From Rhea pennata (Eukaryota; Chordata; Aves; Rheiformes; Rheidae): DNA of 64,000 nt. Location: positions 744,001 through 808,000 of the forward strand of contig NC_084663.1 in the NCBI RefSeq assembly GCF_028389875.1. The letters are read 5' to 3'. Positions 1-9,400 of the stretch are shown piece after piece. The notes beneath the pieces were generated by a model. That model searched no databases and was not told the DNA's origin. It was given only the letters and a program-made list of their open reading frames with translations. Numbering within the stretch: position 1 is the stretch's first letter; the number at the start of each line of letters is the position of its first letter. The position numbers were made by a program, and so were the translations under genes.

Positions 1-663
1 TGCTGGTGTCTGTGGGGCAGCGTCTGCAGCCAGGTCAGGGGCCTGGCGGAGGGCAGGGGCCAGGTCGGGCTGTCGGGATGCTGTGGGGCCCAGGTGCGGT
101 GCTGGGTGGAGGCCATGGGGGGGCACTGAAGCCCAGCTTGGGGGCTGTCACGGCCCACGCAGGGGGCTGCGAGGGGGGCAAGGGGGGCCGTCAGGGGCTG
201 TGGGACTCAGGCAGGGAGCTGTCAGGTGCCGTCGGGTGCTGCAGGGCCCCGGTGGGGGCCGTGGGGAGGCTGCTGGGTGCCATGGGGTCCACGTAGGGGG
301 CTGTGGCGGGGCTGTGGCAAGCCATGGGGGCTGGGCGGGGGGCTGGGCAGGGGGCTGTGGGGTGCCATGGGGCCTGGGTCAGGGCCGTGGAACCCAGATG
401 GGGGCCACGGGCAGCCCTGGGGCCCCGGTGGGGGCCTGGCCGGACGCCGTGGGGGGCTGTGGGACCTGGGTGGGGGCGTGCGGTGCCGCGGGGCTGCGGC
501 ATCAGCCCCGGCCGCCGCAGGCCAGCCCTGGCTGCGGGTGCACCACGATGGCGCGGAGCTGGGCGCCGCGCAGCGCCAGGCCCTGCAGGCCGCCCTGGCG
601 CTCTGCGAGGACGAGCCCTTCGAGCCGGGCCCCCGCGTCGCCGAGCTCGTCCTGCCGCGCTGA
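1..663 (+). CDS. TYMP: TYMP, thymidine phosphorylase, 3' end (partial)
   Basis: Coding exons are <1..33 and 521..663; the gene continues off the left edge. The first piece reads LVSVGQRLQP and ends with one base of a glycine codon before a GT donor at 34. The second starts after a CAG acceptor at 518-520, completes that glycine and reads QPWLRVHHDGAEL to AELVLPR and stop. This matches the end of vertebrate TYMP, which I recall as VGQRLRRG-TPWLRVHRDG and FAELVLP. TYMP phosphorolyses thymidine to thymine and deoxyribose-1-phosphate and keeps nucleotide pools in balance for mitochondrial DNA. This part is the tail of the alpha/beta domain; the catalytic core is outside the window. SCO2 follows on the same strand, as in human. 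The identification is firm because both splice phases fit, although only about 58 residues are visible. Confidence 0.88.
34..520 (+). repeat. G-rich imperfect tandem repeat filling the last TYMP intron
   Basis: Between the two TYMP exons the plus strand is a degenerate array of G-rich units built on variants of GGGGGCTGTGGGGTGCCATG. Unit length is not constant. The open frames across it on both strands come from the lack of stop codons in G/C-rich repeats and have no recognisable protein content. Confidence 0.65.
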
Positions 664-730
664 GGCGCCCGGCCCGGCCCGGCCCGGCCCGGCCCGGCGG
701 CGGCAGCGGCGGGGCCGCCCCGGGCCTGGC

Positions 731-736
731 AATAAA
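731..736 (+). other. TYMP: TYMP poly(A) signal AATAAA
   Basis: AATAAA lies 68 bases after the TYMP stop codon and before the CpG-rich SCO2 promoter, so the TYMP 3' UTR is very short. Confidence 0.75.
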
Positions 737-884
737 CCCGCCGCCACCCGCCAGCGCCGCCATCTCGCCTCCTCCGCGGGGTCGCGTCGGGTCGCGACCT
801 CCCGCCGCCGGGGTCGGGGTCGGGGTCGGGGGTCGGGGTCGGGTCGGCGCCCCCCGGCGGCGGCGTTGGGATGCTCCGGGGCGT

Positions 885-1145
885 TGCAGTGCGCATGCGC
901 GAGGCGCCGCCCGCGGGACGGGCGCAGTGCGCAAGCGCGGGAGCGCGGCCGCCGCTGCGGGCGGGGCAGTGCGCGTGCGCGGAGCCGCCGCCGGTGGGGG
1001 GGGTGCAAGGCGCATGCGCCTGCCTCGCCGCCGCCGCCGCCGCCGCGCGTGCGCAGAGCGCGCCCCGCCCCCGCGGGGCACTTCCGGGTCGCGGTGCGCG
1101 CGGAGCCGCGGCGCGGGGAGCCGCGGCCGGACGTGGGGCGAAGGT
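885..1145 (+). promoter_or_regulatory. SCO2: SCO2 CpG-island promoter with five NRF-1-like sites and an ETS/GABP site
   Basis: Motifs of the form TGCGCATGCGC occur at about 890-900, 928-938, 970-980, 1010-1020 and 1046-1057, with start-to-start spacings of 38, 42, 40 and 36 bp. An ETS-type ACTTCCGGGT lies at 1080-1089. NRF-1 and NRF-2/GABP are the classic activators of nuclear genes for mitochondrial proteins, and SCO2 is one. No TATA box is seen. The transcript probably starts near 1060-1140; a short leader exon there would splice to the acceptor at 2158-2159. The start site is inferred. Confidence 0.7.
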
Positions 1146-1436
1146 CAGCGGGGTCAGAGGGCAGCGGCGGGGCGGGGGGTGAAGGTCGCCACAGGCGCAG
1201 GGGCGACGCGAGGGGGTCAGAGGGCACCAGGAGCTACACGGCCGGAGGTCAAAGGGCGCCTGGAGGGGCAGGAGCGAGGGTCAAGGGGCACCAAGCAGGG
1301 CGGGGGGCGAAGGGCAGCGGGGTGGGGTCGGACAGGGGTCAAGGGGCGTCGGGAGTTGAGGGCCGGGGTTCAAGGGACAAGGGTCGAGGGGTGAGGGTCG
1401 AGGGGGCAGAGGTCAAGGAGCATCAGGAGATGAGAG

Positions 1437-2090
1437 GATGGGAGCTGAGGGGGCAGGGGTCAAGGGTCACCAGGGGGCGAGGGAGCAGGGGCTGGGGGTG
1501 CGGAGGGGGCAGAGAGCAGGGGACACCGGGGTCGAGGTGTCGGGGGTCAAGGGTGACCAGGGGGTGAGGGAGCAGGGGCTGGGGGTGCGGAGGGGGCAGA
1601 GAGCAGGGGACACCGGGGTCGAGGTGTCGGGGGTCAAGGGTCACCAGGGGGTGAGGGAGCAGGGGCTGGGGGTGCGGAGGGGGCAGAGAGCAGGGGACAC
1701 CGGGGTCGAGGTGTCGGGGGTCAAGGGTCACCAGGGGGTGAAGGAGCAGGGGCTGGGGGTGCGGAGGGGGCAGAGAGCAGGGGACACCGGGGTCGAGGTG
1801 TCGGGGGTCAAGGGTCACCAGGGGGCGAGGGAGCAGGGGCTGGGGGTGCCGCGGGGGGCAGAGAGCAGGGGACACCGGGGTCGAGGTGTCGGGGGTCAAG
1901 GGTGACCAGGGGGTGAGGGAGCAGGGGCTGGGGGTGCCGCGGGGGCAGAGAGCAGGGGACACCGGGGTCGAGGTGTCGGGGGTCGAGGGGCACCAGGGGG
2001 CGAGGGAGCAGGGGCTGGGGGTGCCGCGGGGGGCAGAGAGCAGGGGACACCGGGGTCGAGGTGTCGGGGGTCGCGGGGCGGCAGCGGTCG
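1437..2090 (+). repeat. 87-bp minisatellite (about 7 copies) in the SCO2 leader intron
   Basis: The phrase GACACCGGGGTCGAGGTGTC recurs with successive spacings of 87, 87, 87, 88, 87 and 88 bp. Copies differ by a few substitutions. Because 87 is 29 x 3, a 29-residue peptide repeat stays open in several frames on both strands; none looks like a real protein. The array lies upstream of the SCO2 start codon and ends about 70 bp before the splice acceptor. Confidence 0.9.
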
Positions 2091-2166
2091 AGGGGCCGGG
2101 GCCGGCAGGGCCGCGGGGCGGCCGCGTCGCGCCGTGCCGCAGCCGTCGCCTCTCCGCAGCCTGGCC

Positions 2167-2949
2167 ATGGCCCGGGCCCTGCTGTGCGGGCGCTGCCTGC
2201 TGCCTCGCAGCCCCGGCCGGGGGCTCTGGGGCGCCCCGGGGCTGCCACCGGGGCCGCCGCGCCGCGGGGCCGCCCCGCGGGGCCTGTCCGGCGCCGCCGG
2301 CGCGGGGCGGCTGCCGCTGGGGCGGCGGCTGCTGGTGGCGGCGGGCGTCGGGGGCGCGGCGCTGGCCGGCTGGCTCTACCTGCGCGCCCAGAAGGAGCAG
2401 CAACGGAAGCTGCGGCGGCTGCGGGAGCTGAAGAAGCTGTCGATCGGGCAGGGCGACTTCCAGCTGCTGGACCACACGGGGCGGCCCCGCACCAAGGCCG
2501 ACTTCCTGGGGCAGTGGGTGCTGCTCTACTTCGGCTTCACCCACTGCCCCGACATCTGCCCCGACGAGCTGGAGAAGCTGAGCCGCGTGGTGGAGCTGTT
2601 GGACCAGGACCCGGCCCTGCCCCGCGTCCAGCCCCTCTTCGTCACCGTGGACCCCGAACGGGACGACGTGGCGGCGGTGGCCCGCTACGTGCGGGACTTC
2701 CACCCGCGGCTGCTGGGGCTGACGGGCAGCCCCGAGCAGGTGCGGGAGGCAGGCAAGGCCTACCGCGTCTACTACAGCGCCGGCCCCAAGGACGAGGACG
2801 ACGACTACATCGTGGACCACACCGTCATCATCTACCTGCTCAGCCCCGACGGGCTCTTCATGGACTACTACAACCGCAGCAAGACGGACACCAAGATTGC
2901 CCAGAGCGTCCGGCGCCACATGGAGACCTACGAGTCCCTCTTCAGCTGA
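2167..2949 (+). CDS. SCO2: SCO2, cytochrome c oxidase copper-assembly protein
   Basis: A single coding exon of 260 aa (human about 266). Residues 1-50 are Arg/Ala/Gly-rich and lack acidic residues, as in a mitochondrial presequence. About 55-71 is one membrane segment ([18 protein letters not shown]), then a basic stretch and a thioredoxin-like domain. The copper-binding CxxxC is Cys127-PDI-Cys131 and the distal ligand is His218 (VDHTVII). SCO2 sits in the inner membrane facing the intermembrane space and helps deliver copper to the CuA site of COX2. I start at the ATG at 2167, eight bases after a good acceptor (CTCTCCGCAG at 2150-2159), so coding starts in exon 2 as in other vertebrates. SCO1 is the alternative, but the short length, the single exon and TYMP next door favour SCO2. 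Confidence 0.95.
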   Translation: MARALLCGRCLLPRSPGRGLWGAPGLPPGPPRRGAAPRGLSGAAGAGRLPLGRRLLVAAGVGGAALAGWLYLRAQKEQQRKLRRLRELKKLSIGQGDFQLLDHTGRPRTKADFLGQWVLLYFGFTHCPDICPDELEKLSRVVELLDQDPALPRVQPLFVTVDPERDDVAAVARYVRDFHPRLLGLTGSPEQVREAGKAYRVYYSAGPKDEDDDYIVDHTVIIYLLSPDGLFMDYYNRSKTDTKIAQSVRRHMETYESLFS

Positions 2950-2969
2950 ACGCCGGCTGGCGCGAGGGC

Positions 2970-2975
2970 AATAAA
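2970..2975 (+). other. SCO2: SCO2 poly(A) signal AATAAA
   Basis: AATAAA lies 21 bases after the SCO2 stop. About 400 bp of unremarkable sequence separates it from the opposing NCAPH2 poly(A) signal, so the two genes are convergent. Confidence 0.8.
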
Positions 2976-3377
2976 GGTTCCTGCTGGGCAGTCCTGGCGC
3001 CCCTGTGTCCTGCGGGCCGCGATGGGGGCAGCCGGCCCGGGCCAGGTCCAGCGTGGGGCAGCAGGGAGCATCCCTGGGGCAGACTGGAGCTCCCGGCCCT
3101 GCTGGGGAAGGAGGGTGGCTGCCCAGCCCCAGGGAAAGGCGCTTTTCCCCCGGGACAGGGCTCCGTGTGGGGACGACTCGTTCAGGCTCCTGCCCGCAGC
3201 AGGCTGGGGTGCTTGGAGGGTGCCGGGCGCTGTAACGTTGCGCTGCCCCAGGGACACGGGCGCAGCTCGGGGAGAGGCAGGGATCGTGCCCGCGTACTCA
3301 GCTCCGCCGGGAGTAAACCCTCGCTGCAGCCCTCCCGTCCCCGTGACACAAGCAGCTGTACCAAAAGTCACTGGGGT

Positions 3378-3383
3378 TTTATT
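3378..3383 (-). other. NCAPH2: NCAPH2 poly(A) signal (AATAAA on minus strand)
   Basis: TTTATT on the plus strand lies 93 bases beyond the NCAPH2 stop codon in its direction of transcription. The 3' UTR is therefore about 110-120 bases. Confidence 0.75.
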
Positions 3384-3475
3384 GCTGCAGCCGCGCACGG
3401 GGCCGAGGGCCGGAGCGAGGGGGGCTGTACAGAACGGGGCGTATGTACAGGGCGAGGCGGGCCGGGCCAGCGCGC

Positions 3476-6400
3476 TCACTCGGCCACGGAGGGGGCCTTG
3501 TAGGTGTGGAACCGCTCGTGCGCGCGCTCCTGCGTGAGGAGCCGGAGCCGCGCGGTGTCCACCGCCTCCTCCAGGCCCGGCTGCTGGGAGATCTCCACCG
3601 TGTAGTCGTTGGCCTGGGGGCAGGGAGCAGCGGGTAAGGGTGGGCTGCGCGGGGGCCGCCAGCCCTCGCCGGGGCAGGGCAGGGCTCGGGCGCCCGCCGC
3701 CCCCTCTGCACTCACCAGCTGCAGCGAGGCCAGCATGTACCGGCACACCTCGAAGTCGGGCTTGCCGGCCACCAGGCTGGCGAAGGAGCGCCACTCGCCC
3801 ACGCCGCTGAAGCAGGACACCAGCTGGTCCCCGTAGCGGTGGATATCGAAGGTGGCTCGCTCCTCCTGCGAGGAAGAGTGGGGTCAGGCAGGGCCTCGGG
3901 CTTCCCGCGCGCGTCCCGGGTCAGGGAGCGTCCCAGGGCGCGGGAGCGCGGCGGGAGCGCGGCACCCCTGCGGCCGCCGCGCGCGAGGGCACCGGCACGA
4001 GCGCAGCACCAGGGCGCAGACGCTGCAGCCCCGTGGCCCGGCCCAGCGGGGTGCAGGGCCCAGTGCTCCCCGCAGTTTCGGTCCCTGTGGGCTCAAGCCC
4101 ATCTGTCCCCCTGCCCCGCGGCAGCCGCCTGCGCAGAGGACAGGGGAGGCCACGACGTACCTGCTCCTGCAGCAGCGGCCCCATCTTCTCCTCCCACTCC
4201 CGGACGTGCCGGGACAGCACCGTCTCCTGCGCGTACTTCTGGGAGTTGGCGATGAACAGCTCCTGCGGGTGGGGAGGGCCACAGGGAACAAGAGCCACCA
4301 GCACTCGCAGCGCGCTCGGCTCCCGAGTCCGGCACGCGCGGCCCCGCCAAGCCCCCTCCCCAGAGCGGCACTTCCCAGCCCGAGCACTGCGCCAGCGGCC
4401 GCGGCGGCGGCTCCCCGAGCGGGCACGCTGCCGCCCTCCCGCCCCGGCCGGGGGCAGGCCCCGCCGAGGCGCCGGCCCGTGCCGCTGCAGAATGCCCGTG
4501 CCAGAGCGAGCTGCGGCATGGCTACGTACCACGTTCCTCCTCACCAGCTCCTCGTAGCTCGGCGAGTCCAAGTCGCAGGGGCCTGCAAGAGGGCAAAGTG
4601 TCACCAGGAGTCACCGCGCAGCCTGCCCCATCCCACCCAGCCACTCCAAGGGGGGAAAGGGGGATGCTCCCGCAGGGGTGCTTGTGCCCCGGGCTGGACA
4701 CCGCTCCGGCAGGGACACAGGGGCCGTCCCGCGGGGCAGGACATGCTGGGGGGCTCACAGCACCCATCAGTTGCTCAGGACGCACCACAGCCTTCGGTTC
4801 ACACCGTGTCCTGGCTGCGGCACCGAGGCTGCACGGCTTGAGCTGTGAGAAGAGGGCTTGTCCCACGTCCCCCATGAGCACCTTACCCACGGCTCCTTCA
4901 ACCAGCTCCTCTGGGGCCTCGAGCTGGATATCTTCGTGCTCCCCAAAGTCACCTGCCAAGACGAAGAGACCCTGCTCAGGACCCCCAAAACGCTCCCAGG
5001 TTCGCCCCACACCAGCTGGCTCCGGCACAGCCCCAGCTGCGAGCCAGGCAGCACAGTGCACAGGTTCCTGCTGCTGCTCCAGGTCTGGCCCCATCTCAAG
5101 AGTCAGCAGTCACAAGGGGTCTGGCAGCCGCAAGCGCTGGGGCAGCAGGGCAGGACAGAGGGCCAGGCCTGCCGGGAAACAGGACAGGAGGGGACCCCTG
5201 CAGCTCGCTGGCAAGGATCTGGCCCAGCCGAGTCGATGAGTGCAAATGGCCCAACAGTGCTCACAGATCGACCTCCTCCAGCGGAGCCAGAAGCCACTTC
5301 GTGGAGCAGGCGTCACCCGCCCAGGGACGGCAGGGCTGCGAGAAGGGCCCGAAGGCCGGACAGGGTGAGGTGCTGGCCTCGCCCCGCAGTTTCCGGAAAT
5401 ACCTGCTCCTTCATCACAGCTGTCCCCACGTTCCTCTTCCAGCACATTCAGCTCCTCCTCAGCCCCCGCTGCCAGCTTGTGCTGTGCTAGCAGCGGCTCC
5501 TGGAAGAAGAGCGTCCCTGAGCACCCCAGCCATCCGCCCCCGTCACCAGGGCTCGCAGCGCGGCTCCCCGCGAGAGGCCTCGCTGGGTTTGCAGCACAAC
5601 AGTTCCTGGGGAGCAGTGCTGGTGGGGGCAGTGCTGGGGCAGGAGCCCCCCGCTCCTCGGGTGCCCTGTCTGCCCCTGCGCGCAGGCGGGCAGAACTCCA
5701 GCTCGGCTAAGCACGCCCATGGCCAGACGAGCTCCCCCCTCGCATCCGCCTCCCCACCGTGCCCCGGCACCGCCGCGTCCTCACCATTCTCTGCTGCAGC
5801 TTCCTCTGCGCAGCAAACCGCTCCTTCAGCTGCTTCCAGTACAGCACCTCCAGATCTGCACAGACGCGGGGTTTGCACAGGCCACGCAAGCGCTTCACTG
5901 CTTCCCCACACCCCTTCACAAGGTATTGCCTTGCTGTGAGGTTTTCTCCTCCAAATCTGGCAACCCACAGTGAAGTTTCCCACCCTGACTCTCTGAGATT
6001 GTCAGTGTGCCTCCCTGGGTTCCCTTCTCACGGCTTTGGTGCTACAGGCCTCTGTGGACCCCTGCCCTTCCTTCTGCGTCACATCACCGCTGTAGAGACA
6101 AGCCAGGAGTTCCCCAGCTTCACCCTGTCTTTAAGTACAGGACAGGTTTTGGAGTGAAAACAAGCAAGGCTTAATTTAGTAAGATTTACAGTCTTCTTTT
6201 TAAAAGACAAATAGCTGCAAAATTAGCAACCACAGGTTAGGAGAATTAGAACATAAAATGTCATCCTCATCCATCTAGAACAGCAGCATTCTTGGCTAGT
6301 GGTTTCTATGCTCTCTGCCTTACTCTCCCCTGGCACAGCCTTGCCGCAGAGGATCTGGGTTTTGCACCCTGTAGGGTGTCCCCTTCCCTCCTGGTCTCCA

Positions 6401-9400
6401 TTTCCCAGTGACACCAACTAAGCTTCCTCCTTCCGTTCAGTGCACCAGGAGGGTGCACAGTACAAGGCACAGGATCAGACACTTTTGCCTTCGCCCAGAT
6501 ACCCATTTCACACTCTCACGGGGGAGGCAATGACAGCCACAGTTTGGAAGGAGAGGGATGAAATGAAATTCTGTTTCTCAGACGCACACCACTACATCCT
6601 GCTCACCAGCAAATGTTGGTCCTCTCCTCATGGTTCTTCTGCCATCAGCTACGTTGTTATCTAGGAAAATTAGAGATAACTGCAGTCAGACAGAATCGAA
6701 GGTGCCAACCCGATGGCTGCATCTACGAGCTCCTCACTACTGCTTTACAGACAGACACACACATTTTGGCAGCACAGAGATCAGGGCTCAGGCTTGCTCT
6801 GGCAATGAGCTTGGCAATGCTGAGCAAACTGCAGGCTCCTGTGTCTTTCCATCTGCACAACAGCAGTAACGGCCTGGCCTCCCTGTGAAGCCCAGCAGGG
6901 AGACCACGGAAACATGAGGCTGTGAGCTGCACAAAGGCGAGGGGAGCAGACAGGCACTGTCACCAGTGGGCATCAACCACTTCTGTTACTATAATGCCTG
7001 CATAGCATGCAACAGTCCTAAAGAGACTGACAAAGCCACCTCCTTCTCCCCCCAAAAGTTTTCTGTCCATGCCCAAGACAGAAGCCAGTAACTGTTACTA
7101 GCAGTGGCCAGGAGCCTAACAGAGCTTGCTTCTGCTGAGAAAAGCACAGCCTCACATTTGGAAAGGGAGCAAGGGACCATAGGATCCTCAGAGAGCCAAT
7201 GGATCAAGGAGGCCACCTCTGCAATTTGAGAGTGCAGAGCTCCACAGACCTTTCACATTTTCAGTGGAGAAAAGACGCTCAGCTCTCTGCAGTTCTGAGC
7301 TTCCCCTCAGAAGGGGACTGATCTTTTCTAGAAGAATAGTTCTTCTAGGCATTGCAAAAGTGCCCAGACCCAAGCCAGGAAGACACAAGCACAACACAGC
7401 TGCTGCTATGTGTCTGACAGTAAGAAAGGACATTCAGAACCATGTTCATTTTCCAAAAGCTTCTGTGTCACCAGTTTGAGGAGGAACTCAGAAACATCAG
7501 TGTCAGAGGTGCAAAGTCCTATGCTAGAGCCTGCAAGTCAAAACTACAGGTGGGGAGAGGTGACCTGCACATCTTGTGTGCTGGGGCTGACTCAGACAAG
7601 AAGATAGCAGTTTAAAAACGTTTGTGCCTGTTAAAATTGCTAAAGATCAGTCAAGTAAGCTCTGCACAACCCAGAGCACCCTAAACCAGCTGCTCAGACC
7701 CCTCCTTTTTCCCCTCCAGAAATCTGTCACAGTACAACAAGCAGTACAAAAACCACATTGATTTATATTTAGGCTGCTAAATATTCTCTCAGCTTCCGTT
7801 TTAAACATGTTTTGTTATCACAGTAAGTTGGTAGTGGATTTTCCCTGGATTTTCAAAACCTCAGTAACACCCTGGTGACATGCAGAGCTCTGGCCAGGTT
7901 ATTCTCTTTCAGGTTATTTGCCCCTTTCTCTTAGAAGCAAATACCTTGACTAATGCTAAGTCACAAGCCTGGGTGTAGAGATCTTGAGCTAAGGAAGGTA
8001 ATTCATACTCCACTCAGCGAATGGGAGAGAACACTCACATCATACGTGTCCTTGAAGGACTCCAGCAAGACCTGAGACCTTGCATCAGAGCAGACACCAG
8101 TTGCTGGTGGTAGACTGGGTGTCAGGGTCTAAGGTGAATGCTGAAAAGGGTTCAGCAGGCTCAGAGCAAACATATCGCAGGGTTTGGGCAAGAGCATTTT
8201 CTGGCAGAGAAAGATCCTGGGAGAAAACTAGCTGCAGGGTGGCAAAAGCTAAGGCCACTATACTCACAGGTTACAGAGAACCATTTCATGAAGTCCTGAA
8301 GCTTTCGTGGTCCTTTCCTTTTCCGCTTGCTACCAGCCACTTCGTCCAGGCCACGTGGCACGACAAAGGGCCTTCCTGAAGCCAGAGAAGGGAGAGATGA
8401 GCAGCCCTGAAGGGCTGGGGCTACGCCAGGTCCCAGGAAAGCAGCGCTGGGTGCAGTAGGGTGCTGGGTGCTGCAGGGTGTGGGGAGAATCCCAGGCCTC
8501 TGCTCAGACATGAGCAGCTTCAAGGCACAGCGCAGCCATCCCTGAGGGTCCAGAGCGGGGCGATGAGCACAGGCTCTCCCTGCCTCTCCCCAGCCCCTTC
8601 TCTGCCAATTACAGGGCTGGGAAAGACTCACTCTGGCTCTGGGGACACTGATGACAAGCTGCTGGGAAACATGGACGAACCCCCCCCCATGTTTCCCCCC
8701 CACCTGCCACCCCCCACCCACTGCTCACCCTTCAGCAGAGGGATGTGGGAAGAGCTGTGCTCAGGGGACCAAGGTGGGAAGAACAGAGAAGCTGAACCAC
8801 GTGGAAGGATCAGCGAAGCACAGCCCCCGGGCTCTGCAACCTGGGCTGTACCTGGTCCCTCTTCTCCTATCCTCTCAGCACTACCACTCCCAGGGGCAGA
8901 GGGAAAACAGGGTGGTTACAGGAAGTGCTATGTGCCAGGACAGGGAGACATCTGTGAGTTTTTCAGTCCCAAAACAGGGACTTCCTCTGTCCATCACTGC
9001 CCTTCACCAAAGCCTTGTGGCCCCTTACAGCTATATGTCTTCAAGCTGAGCCAAGCCCTCACCATGCAAGCACAGACTAAAGCCCAGGAAGCAGCCACTC
9101 TTCCCCAACCCCACCTCAAATACCTTTCTTAAATGGCTTGTCTTCAGAATCACCAAATGGGTCAAGGCTTTGCCAGGGATCCAGCATTTCCTGGTGGAGG
9201 AAGGAAACACAGATGAGCACTGTGCCTGGGCAAGCTCCCACCCACCCTGCTCCAGCTGATGATCTCTGCAGCACCCCTGGGTGGGCGCGCAGAAGCAGCT
9301 ATGTGGCTCAGCAGATCACTCCACGATCTGCACCAGCACAGTGGGGAGGGCAGGGCAATCCTGCAGCAGCTTCCCACAGCATCTGGGTCTTGCTCATGTC

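Noticed and set aside
2134-2166. An upstream start for SCO2 at 2134
   Set aside because: It lies before the splice acceptor at 2158-2159 and is not an ATG; the ATG at 2167 fits the family.
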